From Pseudomonadales bacterium (lineage in GTDB: Bacteria > Pseudomonadota > Gammaproteobacteria > Pseudomonadales > Azotimanducaceae): a stretch of DNA of 7,481 nt. The notes beneath the pieces were generated by a model, which worked only from the letters and a program-made list of their open reading frames with translations, had not been told where the DNA came from and made no database searches. The translations under genes and the position numbers were made by a program. This document shows, piece after piece, positions 1 to 6,326 of the stretch (the stretch's first letter is position 1; each line of letters starts with the position of its first letter). The stretch covers positions 1 to 7,481 of the forward strand of contig JAQWQN010000007.1 in assembly GCA_029244465.1 (NCBI GenBank), written 5' to 3'.

Positions 1-870
1 CTGTATCGAAAGCTCAGTCGCAGCGCGACTCGCCGCAACCAGTGGCTGTGCATACTTGCGCGCGACCCTCCCAGGAAGCGCCGCTCGCACATCAGCTTCT
101 TCAAGTTGCTCAAGCCTCGCGAAGTTGAAAAGATGTTCATCCCAAACAACTCTATTGCGCGGCACGTTCTCGCTCTGCGCGGTCCGCTCACGCCACTGAC
201 AAAGGCTCTGAAAGGTCGCCAATTGCGCTTCGGATAGCTGCCAGCCTCGCTTCAAGTTGCGGTAATATTCGGCTGGATTAATCGGGTCATAATGCTGTCG
301 TTCTGCCATGTCATCGGAAAACCACGACATTCTTCCTGCATCAGTGAGCTCACTCTTCAGAGTTTCGTAAAGTGCTGGTAAGTAGATAACGTCTTCAACC
401 GCATATTCAATCTGTTCATCACTCAAAGGCCGCTGCAACCAATCGGACCGAGTCTCATGTTTTGACAGCGAGACACCGAGCCGTTCCTCGACCAACCCCG
501 CGTAGCTCAAACTAAATCGTTCAGTGACGAATGCATTCGCATACTGCGTATCGAATACTTGTTGCAACCGAGTACCCAAATGATGGTAAAGAAGTTCCAA
601 GTCCTCTAAACAAGCGTGCATGATTTTGACAATCGAAGGATCCTCAAAGACATCACGTAGTGGTTGCCACTCAGTAATCATCCGCGGGTCAACCAGAAAG
701 ACAACGTCGTCTATGCCTATCTGATAGAGCCCCGGAATTGGGTAGTAAGTATTCGTTCGCATGAATTCGGTATCTAACGCCAGCACAGAACCGATCCGCC
801 CACACGCGTTTTGTAGCGCTTCATTATCCGAAACCCATTCAACCGATATTGCGTCGTCCCTGTAGCGCAT
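1..870 (-). CDS. rnd: Ribonuclease D, 3' end beyond the window
   Basis: Ribonuclease D is a 3'-to-5' exoribonuclease that helps trim tRNA precursors and other stable RNAs in the cytoplasm. The frame reads right to left for 290 codons without a stop and leaves the window, so the C-terminal part is missing (E. coli RNase D is about 375 aa). The DEDDy exonuclease residues are all visible: D33 and E35 in LDTEFMR, D90 in CLEDLE, and Y156 with D160 in EYAVEDV. An HRDC-like segment begins near residue 225, with the conserved pattern NRVVWDEHLFNFAR. The ATG at 870 is chosen because GAGGA lies about 10 nt upstream and the sequence after it aligns with the family N-terminus. This start overlaps the end of recR by 32 nt, so translation is probably coupled to recR and the gene is the last visible member of the dnaX operon. 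The family assignment is secure; only the truncated end is unknown. Confidence 0.95.
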   Translation of the reverse strand, partial: MRYRDDAISVEWVSDNEALQNACGRIGSVLALDTEFMRTNTYYPIPGLYQIGIDDVVFLVDPRMITEWQPLRDVFEDPSIVKIMHACLEDLELLYHHLGTRLQQVFDTQYANAFVTERFSLSYAGLVEERLGVSLSKHETRSDWLQRPLSDEQIEYAVEDVIYLPALYETLKSELTDAGRMSWFSDDMAERQHYDPINPAEYYRNLKRGWQLSEAQLATFQSLCQWRERTAQSENVPRNRVVWDEHLFNFARLEQLEEADVRAALPGRVARKYAQPLVAASRAATELSIQ

Positions 871-1456
871 GAGCCAAGGTTCCTCCGTCGGTATATTCAA
901 TTTCGCCGCCGAGCGGCACACCATGGGCGATGCGCGACACAAGCACCGGCTCGGCGCGCAACATTTGCACAATGTAATGCGCGGTCGCCTCACCTTCGAC
1001 CGTCGGGTTTGTCGCCAGTATGGCCTCCTCAACCCGACAGCCTTGCTCGCCCTCAATTCCAACCTCGCCTTCAATCAAGCGCCTCAAGTGCACTAGCCCT
1101 ATATCCTCCGGGCCAATGCCATCAAGTGGTGATAACTTGCCGTGCAGTACGAAGTAGCGGCCAGAGAAGCCGCCCGCCGCTTCAAACGCAAGCACGTCCG
1201 CTGGTGATTCAACAATGCAGAGCAGGCGTCGATCTCGGCCAGCATCGTTGCAGATACGGCAGACCTCCGCTTCTGTAAAATTGCGGCAAATTGAGCACTC
1301 TCTTACGTCTTGCATCGCAGTCGTTAGTGCCGTTGCTAAATCTACGCCACCTTGTCGCTGGGCTTGCAGCAAAAACAAGGTCATCCGCTGCGCAGATTTT
1401 GCTCCGACGCCTGGTAGCACTTGCAGTGCAGAAATAAGGGTGTCGATGACTGACAT
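839..1456 (-). CDS. recR: Recombination mediator protein RecR
   Basis: RecR works with RecF and RecO to load RecA on SSB-coated single-stranded DNA during gap repair. The 205-aa product matches the usual length of about 200 aa. In order it shows a helix-hairpin-helix (LPGVGAKSAQR, residues 14-24), a four-cysteine zinc finger (C54, C57, C66, C69), a TOPRIM domain starting at LCIVESPADV (79-88) with the acidic stretch SPLDGIGPEDIG, and the conserved ILATNPTVEGEATA block and C-terminal EIEYTDGGTL. Relative to E. coli there seem to be several extra residues around 129-139, rich in Gly and Glu (EGEVGIEGEQG). The start is the ATG at 1456, which shares one base with the ybaB stop codon (TGATG), an arrangement typical of coupled translation. 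The last codons overlap rnd. Gene order dnaX-ybaB-recR is very widely conserved in bacteria. Confidence 0.97.
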   Translation of the reverse strand: MSVIDTLISALQVLPGVGAKSAQRMTLFLLQAQRQGGVDLATALTTAMQDVRECSICRNFTEAEVCRICNDAGRDRRLLCIVESPADVLAFEAAGGFSGRYFVLHGKLSPLDGIGPEDIGLVHLRRLIEGEVGIEGEQGCRVEEAILATNPTVEGEATAHYIVQMLRAEPVLVSRIAHGVPLGGEIEYTDGGTLAHALQGRRNIG

Positions 1457-1773
1457 CAGCCGCCAAGATTTCCAAAAGGCAAATTGATACCCCCCGTCAG
1501 CGCCGACATCTTTTCGCTCTGCGTTTGTTCAACGCGACGGGTCGCGTCGTTACAGGCGGCAGCCAACAGATCTTCCAAAATTTCCCGATCCTCGTTCATC
1601 AGGCTCGGGTCAATATCGACTTTGGTGACGCCGTAGCGACAATTCATTGTCACTTTGACCATCCCAGCACCGCTTTCACCGGTCACCTCAATGCGTGCCA
1701 TCTCTGCCTGAGCATCAGCCAGTTTTGATTGCATCTCCTGGGCCTGCTTCATCAAATCGCCAATACCTTTCAT
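1456..1773 (-). CDS. ybaB: YbaB/EbfC family nucleoid-associated protein
   Basis: YbaB/EbfC proteins are small dimeric DNA-binding proteins that associate with the nucleoid; the exact role is not settled. The 105-aa product has the family layout: an N-terminal helix (GIGDLMKQAQEMQSKL), the signature VTGESGAGMVKVTMN (residues 30-44), then VDIDPSLMNEDREILEDLLAAACNDATRR. The length is near the 109 aa of E. coli YbaB. An upstream TTG at 1800 would add nine residues with no family match, so I place the start at the ATG at 1773, which has GAGG about 8 nt upstream. It sits 47 nt after dnaX and its stop overlaps the recR start by one base, so it is clearly in the dnaX-recR operon. Confidence 0.95.
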   Translation of the reverse strand: MKGIGDLMKQAQEMQSKLADAQAEMARIEVTGESGAGMVKVTMNCRYGVTKVDIDPSLMNEDREILEDLLAAACNDATRRVEQTQSEKMSALTGGINLPFGNLGG

Positions 1774-1820
1774 TCTGCTTGCCTCATTTTCTCTTACCAA
1801 AGCCTATACCTATCGGAACG

Positions 1821-3443
1821 CTATATAGGGCGTATGTCTTCCACCTGGCCGCCAAACTCAGTTAGGATCGCAGTCACCGTGGGGTCTTGCTCGATGGTCG
1901 TCTCCGCTGCAATTTGTCTTTCCTGGGCGACGCGCTCATTTTGTTCTGCGGGTGTTTCCGTCTGCGGCTCTCCCAACTCGATTTCTAACACCACCTGTCG
2001 ATCGAAGTAGTCGGCTAGGGCTCTTTCAAGTTGAGCGCGTTGATTTTCACTGAGCAACGTTTCGTGTTGTTTGGCCAGACAAAGGACGATTCTTGGGAGT
2101 GCAAATTCGACCAACGCCGCATTCTCACAAATCATGCGACTGACACCTCCAATAGATAGTGCCGTCACGATTTCGTACCAGTGAACCTCATCGTGGTGAA
2201 TCACAGGTACAGATGTGTCCACTGCACCATCTTGTCGGGACGCAACAGGGAGATCAGTAACTTGCGCCTGAACTTCCCTTGCACGACCACTTGCTTTCAA
2301 ACCAGACGGCGATGCACTGTCGGGATCCGGACGATTGCCAGACCCCGATTGTTGAATTTTCTCACCCGATCCTGACCCTAGAGGTCCGACGCTCGAACCT
2401 AGGTTAGGCGCAAAGGTCAGCATACGTAGCAGCGTCATCTCAAACCCGCTACGCGGTTCTGGTGCTAAATCTATGTCGCGACTGCCCATAAGCGCAATTT
2501 GGTATAGCAGTTGGATTTCTTCGTCGGCAAACGGTTCAGAGTTGGATCCTGTTGCAGACGCGACCGCCATGCGATGAAGAGCTTCTGCGATTCGGCCTAA
2601 CAGTTCAGAAAAATCAGCATTTTGTTCAGCTAGCTCCGCACTCGAGGTCAATAGTTGAGCCGCTTCACCCGCCTTCAACCCGTCAAGAATAATCTCAACA
2701 TCCTGCTCGCCAACGATACCTAACATATCGGTCACGTCTTTTTCGGACAACGCACCTTCACCGTAGGCAATCGCTTGGTCCGTCAAGCTGAGCGCATCGC
2801 GCATGCTCCCAGCAGCACTGCGCGCGATAACTTTGAGGGCGCCATCCGCAAATGAGATGTTTTCGTCGCTCAATACAGAGGCGAGATATTCCTCAATGAC
2901 TTGCCGCGACATGTTCTTTAATTGAAACTGCAAGCAACGAGACAAGACCGTTGCCGGGACTTTTTTTGGGTCTGTTGTCGCCAAAAGAAACTTTACGTGC
3001 TCGGGAGGTTCTTCAAGGGTTTTCAGCAGCGCGTTAAAACTCGCGGTTGAGAGCATATGAACTTCGTCTATGAGATAAACCTTGTAGCGACCACGGGTGG
3101 GCATGTACTGAGCATTTTCGAGAAGCTCTCGCGTGTCGTCGACGCCGGTACGGGACGCCGCGTCCACCTCGATAAGATCGAGAAATCGATTTTCCCGCAC
3201 TTCATTACAAACAGAACACTCCCCACACGGCGTAGAGCTAATGCCCTGCTCACAGTTGAGTGCTTTTGCCAAGATACGCGCAATCGTCGTCTTACCAACC
3301 CCACGGGTGCCTGTGAACAGATACGCATGGTGCAATCGCCCTTGATCAAGGGCATGGGACAACGCTCGTACTACATGATCCTGACCAACTAATGCGTCAA
3401 ATCCAGAAGGGCGTAGTTTTCTCGCTAAGACTTCGTAGCTCAT
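1821..3443 (-). CDS. dnaX: DNA polymerase III subunit tau (DnaX)
   Basis: DnaX is the ATPase of the clamp loader; the full-length tau form also holds the polymerase alpha subunit and the DnaB helicase at the fork. The 540-aa product has the Walker A motif GTRGVGKT (45-52), four zinc cysteines (C64, C73, C76, C79), Walker B LIDE (124-127), the arginine-finger motif SRC (168-170), and domain III up to about residue 346. A low-complexity Gly/Ser/Pro linker follows to about 415, then a domain that looks like the tau C-terminal region, ending in IRPI exactly as E. coli tau does. It is about 100 aa shorter than E. coli tau (643 aa), chiefly in the linker. The start is placed at MSYEVLARKLRP, position 3443, rather than at an upstream in-frame codon at 3503, because this is the conserved N-terminus. 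It is first in the ybaB-recR-rnd operon. The usual gamma-forming slip site in the linker was not seen; an A7 run lies at codons 159-161. Confidence 0.97.
   Translation of the reverse strand: MSYEVLARKLRPSGFDALVGQDHVVRALSHALDQGRLHHAYLFTGTRGVGKTTIARILAKALNCEQGISSTPCGECSVCNEVRENRFLDLIEVDAASRTGVDDTRELLENAQYMPTRGRYKVYLIDEVHMLSTASFNALLKTLEEPPEHVKFLLATTDPKKVPATVLSRCLQFQLKNMSRQVIEEYLASVLSDENISFADGALKVIARSAAGSMRDALSLTDQAIAYGEGALSEKDVTDMLGIVGEQDVEIILDGLKAGEAAQLLTSSAELAEQNADFSELLGRIAEALHRMAVASATGSNSEPFADEEIQLLYQIALMGSRDIDLAPEPRSGFEMTLLRMLTFAPNLGSSVGPLGSGSGEKIQQSGSGNRPDPDSASPSGLKASGRAREVQAQVTDLPVASRQDGAVDTSVPVIHHDEVHWYEIVTALSIGGVSRMICENAALVEFALPRIVLCLAKQHETLLSENQRAQLERALADYFDRQVVLEIELGEPQTETPAEQNERVAQERQIAAETTIEQDPTVTAILTEFGGQVEDIRPI
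2961..2967 (-). other. In-phase A_AAA_AAA heptamer within dnaX
   Basis: On the coding strand the seven A residues are read CCA AAA AAA (P159 K160 K161), which is the X_XXY_YYZ phase used by -1 ribosomal slip sites. A -1 shift here would add 22 codons and then stop at TGA, giving a product of about 183 aa. That is far shorter than a gamma subunit (about 430 aa in E. coli) and would lack the SRC motif and domain III. The lysines sit in a position conserved in DnaX (TTDPKKVP), so the run may simply reflect codon choice. The sequence fact is certain; any function is not. Confidence 0.3.
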
Positions 3444-3501
3444 AACCAATATTCTACCAGCCTGCTTGTGGGAATTCGCATCTAGATCGCACTGCGGTAG
3501 C

Positions 3502-4278
3502 ATGCATTTGCCAATCTGGGCGGGGTTACCGTTCTTGCAACTTAAAATTATCGGTCATCGAGGTGCCGCGGGGCTCGTTCCCGAAAACACCATTCCTTCT
3601 TTCCTGCGCGCCCTGGATTTGGGCTGCAGGTACCTTGAACTGGACGTGCACTCAGTGCGAGATCTGACAGGTGGACATCGCCTGGCGGTTATTCACGACA
3701 ATGAACTTTCGCGAACCACGAATCTGCGGGGCCGTGTCTCAGACTACACCGCTCAAGCACTCGCGCTTGCTGATGCCAGAGGCGCCCCCATCCCGATGTT
3801 GGATCAAACAACGGAGGCCATCTGCCATTGGTGTCGAGTTGCGGGCATCGCCGCTGACGCGATCACATTAAATGTTGAATTAAAAGGTAGCGCGACAGCC
3901 AATTCTGTTGCGGATTTTATTGCTGCAAATAAAGGTGACCGCATCAACTATTTGGTTTCATCGTTTGACCATACCGAACTGGCTCATTTTCGACATTGTG
4001 ACGCAAACACCCCAGTCGCCCCACTTTTTGGTCGGTGGCGTTCAGACTGGCTACAAACTGCGTCGGCACTCCGAGCATCGACCGTAAACCTTTCTCGCCG
4101 CATAACGACAGCACGACGTGTCACAGAAATTCGCGATGCTGGCTTTGAGGTTTGGGTCTATACCGTCAATACCGCCGGTCGTGCGGCGCATTTAGCCGCG
4201 ATGGGCGTTGCGGGTGTATTTACTGATCGACCCGACCGATTACTACCAAAACAGATCGAGGTCGGTGAGAACATCTAG
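3502..4278 (+). CDS. Glycerophosphodiester phosphodiesterase (UgpQ-like)
   Basis: This enzyme family hydrolyses deacylated phospholipids (glycerophosphodiesters) to glycerol 3-phosphate and an alcohol. The 258-aa product is a compact GDPD TIM barrel. It has IIGHRG (H19, R20), PENT (27-30), the metal-binding pair in LELDV (E46, D48), the catalytic histidine in VIHD (H65), NVELK (E126, K128), EVWVYTVN near 216-223, and the terminal VFTDRPD. No signal peptide is evident, which points to a cytoplasmic UgpQ-type enzyme rather than periplasmic GlpQ. The start is uncertain: ATG at 3502 has a weak ribosome site, while TTG at 3535 has a G-rich stretch about 9 nt upstream and gives an N-terminus closer to the family. 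A TTG at 3466 is also in frame. The gene is divergent from dnaX and convergent with pspC, so it is probably its own unit. A 17-bp imperfect tandem duplication spans its stop codon. Confidence 0.93.
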   Translation: MHLPIWAGLPFLQLKIIGHRGAAGLVPENTIPSFLRALDLGCRYLELDVHSVRDLTGGHRLAVIHDNELSRTTNLRGRVSDYTAQALALADARGAPIPMLDQTTEAICHWCRVAGIAADAITLNVELKGSATANSVADFIAANKGDRINYLVSSFDHTELAHFRHCDANTPVAPLFGRWRSDWLQTASALRASTVNLSRRITTARRVTEIRDAGFEVWVYTVNTAGRAAHLAAMGVAGVFTDRPDRLLPKQIEVGENI

Positions 4279-4294
4279 TCGGTGAGATATCCTA
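4261..4294 (+). repeat. Imperfect 17-bp tandem duplication over the GDPD stop
   Basis: Two adjacent 17-bp units (4261-4277 and 4278-4294) match at 13 of 17 positions and both begin GTCGGTGAGA. The TAG stop of the phosphodiesterase gene falls across the junction. The second copy is in the 73-bp gap between convergent genes. I see no strong terminator in that gap, only a 4-bp stem GCCT/AGGC at 4339-4349 without a T run. Confidence 0.6.
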
Positions 4295-4351
4295 ATCCCA
4301 CGATCCAACAAAATGTTACCGCGATCAATCCGCAATTAGCCTGGCAGGCAA

Positions 4352-5179
4352 TCATGCGGTGTTACCTTCTCGCTCTATCTTGGTGAGTTCTTTGTGCAGC
4401 TCATATTTGTCTGAGGTGACAAAGGACTCCAATCGACGCAGGCGTAATTCTGCTTGGGTCAAGTCGGTCATGACATGGCGTAAACCGCGACTGGCATTGA
4501 AAGGAACTTCACGGACTGAGCCCGAAGCCTGCCTAAAAGCCCTTCGTGTCGTTACCGTCGACCCGTCATCGGCCAGTTCTCCATCAAAAAAAACAGGTGT
4601 CCTAACGTTTTCAGCGTCACTCACTGCGCGTGCTCGCCGCTTCGCCGCCCGGCGCCGTAATCTCGACCCTCGGCGATGCCGTTTTCTTTTGGATGTTACT
4701 TCACCATCAGACCGCTTCTCCATCACGAAGTAAGCGATCCAGTAGGCCGGAAAAACGACACCAGGAACAAAAATCAAACCAGACAGCGCAACCATCCGCA
4801 TGATCCAAGTTTGTATGACAAAGTATCGTGCAAGTGCGGCGCACACTCCGGCAACCTTTTCCTCAGCGGGATCAATATAGAGCGCTCTAGCACGGCGAGT
4901 GTCGCTAAATCGATGACGATGACGATGCCGTCTCCGACGCTGCTCATGACCGCTTAGTTCCTCTGGGTGTTCTTCTGCCACTCGCTTCAACCTAATCTCT
5001 GACTCTAAGCGTTTGCTCGTGTCGTCCAGTAGAGCTGTAGCCCGATCAGTTATTTCCCCAGTCGCCGCGGTAACAAGCTCCTGAATAGCCTTTTCCAAGC
5101 GCTCCCTAGCAAGGGAAAAGTCGCCCTTTTCGCGCTCGCGCCGTGAACGGTCCGCGCGATTATCTTCGCTATCGTTCAA
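4352..5179 (-). CDS. pspC: Phage shock protein C, long variant
   Basis: PspC is an inner-membrane protein that with PspB senses envelope stress and draws PspA away from PspF. The PspC domain is clear at residues 99-154: ALYIDPAEEKVAGVCAALA leading into one hydrophobic segment (about 127-153). At 275 aa it is more than twice E. coli PspC (119 aa). The extra parts are a charged, helical N-terminal region (1-80) ending in RRRRHRHRHR (81-90), and after the membrane segment a strongly basic tract (164-185), a linker, and a C-terminal helix of coiled-coil character (LTQAELRLRRLESFV). The C-terminal helix resembles the family; I do not recognise the N-terminal region. The start is a TTG at 5179, one base after the pspB stop, with GGGAG 5-7 nt upstream inside the pspB end. 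The next upstream in-frame start, TTG at 5257, would overlap pspB by 77 nt. The first in-frame Met is inside the membrane segment, so an ATG start is excluded. Confidence 0.92.
   Translation of the reverse strand: MNDSEDNRADRSRREREKGDFSLARERLEKAIQELVTAATGEITDRATALLDDTSKRLESEIRLKRVAEEHPEELSGHEQRRRRHRHRHRFSDTRRARALYIDPAEEKVAGVCAALARYFVIQTWIMRMVALSGLIFVPGVVFPAYWIAYFVMEKRSDGEVTSKRKRHRRGSRLRRRAAKRRARAVSDAENVRTPVFFDGELADDGSTVTTRRAFRQASGSVREVPFNASRGLRHVMTDLTQAELRLRRLESFVTSDKYELHKELTKIEREGNTA
4911..4928 (-). repeat. 6-bp microsatellite encoding the PspC His/Arg tract
   Basis: Three tandem 6-bp units (CGATGA, CGATGA, CGATGC on the plus strand) encode alternating His-Arg pairs in PspC. Copy change in whole units would keep the frame and only alter the length of the HRHRHR tract. 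Confidence 0.7.
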
Positions 5180-5180
5180 T

Positions 5181-5426
5181 TTATCTCCCGGAATCTTGTT
5201 TGCGCCAATCTGGCGTTTCCGCGTCCAAGATGGCTTCCAAGGTATCGATGCGTTCAAGCATTCGCTCGGCTTGCAGAGCCAGAGTTTCTAAATCCGCACG
5301 CTCTGATTCTGACAAGGCGCCTTGCGCATGCCCGCGGCTGCGGTAGTGGAGGAAGATCCACGCCGGCGCGACAAACACCATGAAGATGACCGATGGCACA
5401 AAAAACGCGACGACAATGCCGTCCAT
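5181..5426 (-). CDS. pspB: Phage shock protein B
   Basis: PspB is a small inner-membrane partner of PspC in the signal path that relieves PspA inhibition of PspF. The 81-aa product matches E. coli PspB (74 aa) along its length. It has an N-terminal membrane segment (about residues 3-27, ending APAWIFLHY), then LSESERADLETLALQAERMLERIDTLE as an amphipathic coiled coil, and the family end ILDAETPDWR. The ATG at 5426 has TAGGAG about 6 nt upstream, and this ribosome site overlaps the pspA stop codon, so pspA and pspB are tightly linked. The pspB stop lies one base before the TTG of pspC. Confidence 0.97.
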   Translation of the reverse strand: MDGIVVAFFVPSVIFMVFVAPAWIFLHYRSRGHAQGALSESERADLETLALQAERMLERIDTLEAILDAETPDWRKQDSGR

Positions 5427-5434
5427 AGTGGCTC

Positions 5435-6139
5435 CTAAGTGTTGCTCGAGTTGACTTCTACGACAGAATCGCCGGTATCGTGCTGACCGGCGATTCTTGC
5501 TTTTAGCTCGGTCAATTGCTCGTCGACCCCTTCATCCGTTTCTAATTCCGCGATCTCATCCGAGAGCGTTTTTTGACCCATATCATAGGCCTCGATCTCT
5601 CCCTCTAGATCATCCATCTTGCGCGCATACAATTCAAAGCGCGCGATCGCATCATCGATATTGTGATCGCTCAACGTACGCCGCACGCCAAGGCGAGTTT
5701 GCGCGGCCTTACCACGAACGATAATTGCATTTTGACGCGCTTTTGCGTCTTTGATTTTCGCCTGCAAAGCAACAACGTCTTCGTTTAGTTTGGCCAAGGT
5801 CGCTTCGACTAATCCAAGCTCCTCAGACAGGAGAGAAATCGTTTCGCGTGCCTTATTGCTTTCCACCAGCGCTCCTTTCGCCAGATCGTCACGACCGCTG
5901 ACGACAGCCACCTCTGCTTTGCGTTGCCACTCTTGTGCTTCCGCTTCCTGCCAGGCTCCGCGCCTTTCGAGCTCTTTGCGATCCGCGATCGCGCGAGCCG
6001 AAGTACTCCGCACTTCGACTAACGCCTCTTCCATTTCTTGAATGATGAGCCGCACCATTTTTTCCGGATCTTCCGCCTTATCGAGCAAGGCATTAATGTT
6101 GGAATTGATGATGTCGCTCATGCGAGAAAAAATACTCAT
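5435..6139 (-). CDS. pspA: Phage shock protein A
   Basis: PspA is a peripheral inner-membrane protein of the PspA/IM30 (ESCRT-III-like) family. It stabilises damaged membranes and, in its soluble form, inhibits the activator PspF. The 234-aa product aligns end to end with E. coli PspA (222 aa). The N-terminal amphipathic helix is SIFSRMSDIINSNINALLD, followed by KAEDPEKMVRLIIQEMEEALVEVRSTSARA, a long coiled coil, then RRTLSDHNIDDAIARFE and a C-terminal helix (DEQLTELKARIAG). About 15 polar residues are added at the C-terminus. The start is the ATG at 6139, from homology. GGAGG is 12 nt upstream, which is long, but the in-frame TTG at 6148 would leave only 3 nt. Transcription should come from the sigma-54 promoter about 90-100 nt upstream. 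It is the first gene of pspABC. Confidence 0.97.
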   Translation of the reverse strand: MSIFSRMSDIINSNINALLDKAEDPEKMVRLIIQEMEEALVEVRSTSARAIADRKELERRGAWQEAEAQEWQRKAEVAVVSGRDDLAKGALVESNKARETISLLSEELGLVEATLAKLNEDVVALQAKIKDAKARQNAIIVRGKAAQTRLGVRRTLSDHNIDDAIARFELYARKMDDLEGEIEAYDMGQKTLSDEIAELETDEGVDEQLTELKARIAGQHDTGDSVVEVNSSNT

Positions 6140-6225
6140 GTTTCGCAATTGCCTCCGCTAACATTTCGGATTGAGCTTGCAAGGCCATCATTTCTTAAAC
6201 CTCACTGGCTCACCTGCACCTTCTC

Positions 6226-6241
6226 TACAGAATCCGTGCCA
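6226..6241 (-). promoter_or_regulatory. Sigma-54 promoter for pspABC
   Basis: Read on the minus strand, TGGCACGGATTCTGTA fits the -24/-12 pattern TGGCACG-N4-TTGCW. The -24 half is perfect; the -12 half is CTGTA, with GT where GC is usual. Transcription would begin near 6215, leaving a leader of about 75 nt before pspA. The divergent sigma-54 activator gene pspF is the expected source of control, which makes the site much more likely than the -12 half alone would suggest. Confidence 0.65.
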
Positions 6242-6250
6242 ACCCAGACT

Positions 6251-6260
6251 TTAGCGCTAA
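6251..6260. promoter_or_regulatory. Perfect palindrome TTAGCGCTAA upstream of the -24 element
   Basis: A 10-bp perfect palindrome sits about 10 bp upstream of the -24 element, near -36 to -45 from the predicted start. It could bind a dimeric regulator. It is close to the promoter for a classic sigma-54 enhancer site, so its role is open. Confidence 0.3.
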
Positions 6261-6326
6261 GTGACTGAACTATATGGACAATATATTCTTAAGATTTTTT
6301 CAATCACAACGCTTATAGTCTTTCTC

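Noticed and set aside
1209..1487. Other-frame open frames inside recR on both strands.
   Set aside because: RecR is supported by motifs along its whole length; these frames have no recognisable domain and no independent ribosome site.
1774..1800. TTG start adding nine residues to YbaB.
   Set aside because: The ATG at 1773 has a good ribosome site and gives the family length and N-terminus.
3444..3503. A 20-residue N-terminal extension of DnaX.
   Set aside because: MSYEVLARKLRP at 3443 is the conserved DnaX N-terminus; the extra residues have no family match and would overlap the start of the divergent gene.
4339..4349. Inverted repeat GCCT-GGC-AGGC between convergent genes as a terminator.
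   Set aside because: The stem is only 4 bp and no T run follows on either strand.
4359..4957. Long plus-strand open frames opposite pspC, for example 4359-4733 and 4676-4957.
   Set aside because: They are antisense to a well-supported gene, have arginine- and serine-rich translations with no family features, and follow from the codon bias of pspC.
6275..6319. Sigma-70 promoter for pspF from TGGACA (6275) with TTCAAT, or TATAGT (6314) alone.
   Set aside because: TGGACA pairs only with a poor -10, and TATAGT has no acceptable -35 at 16-18 bp. A pspF promoter must lie here but I cannot place it.
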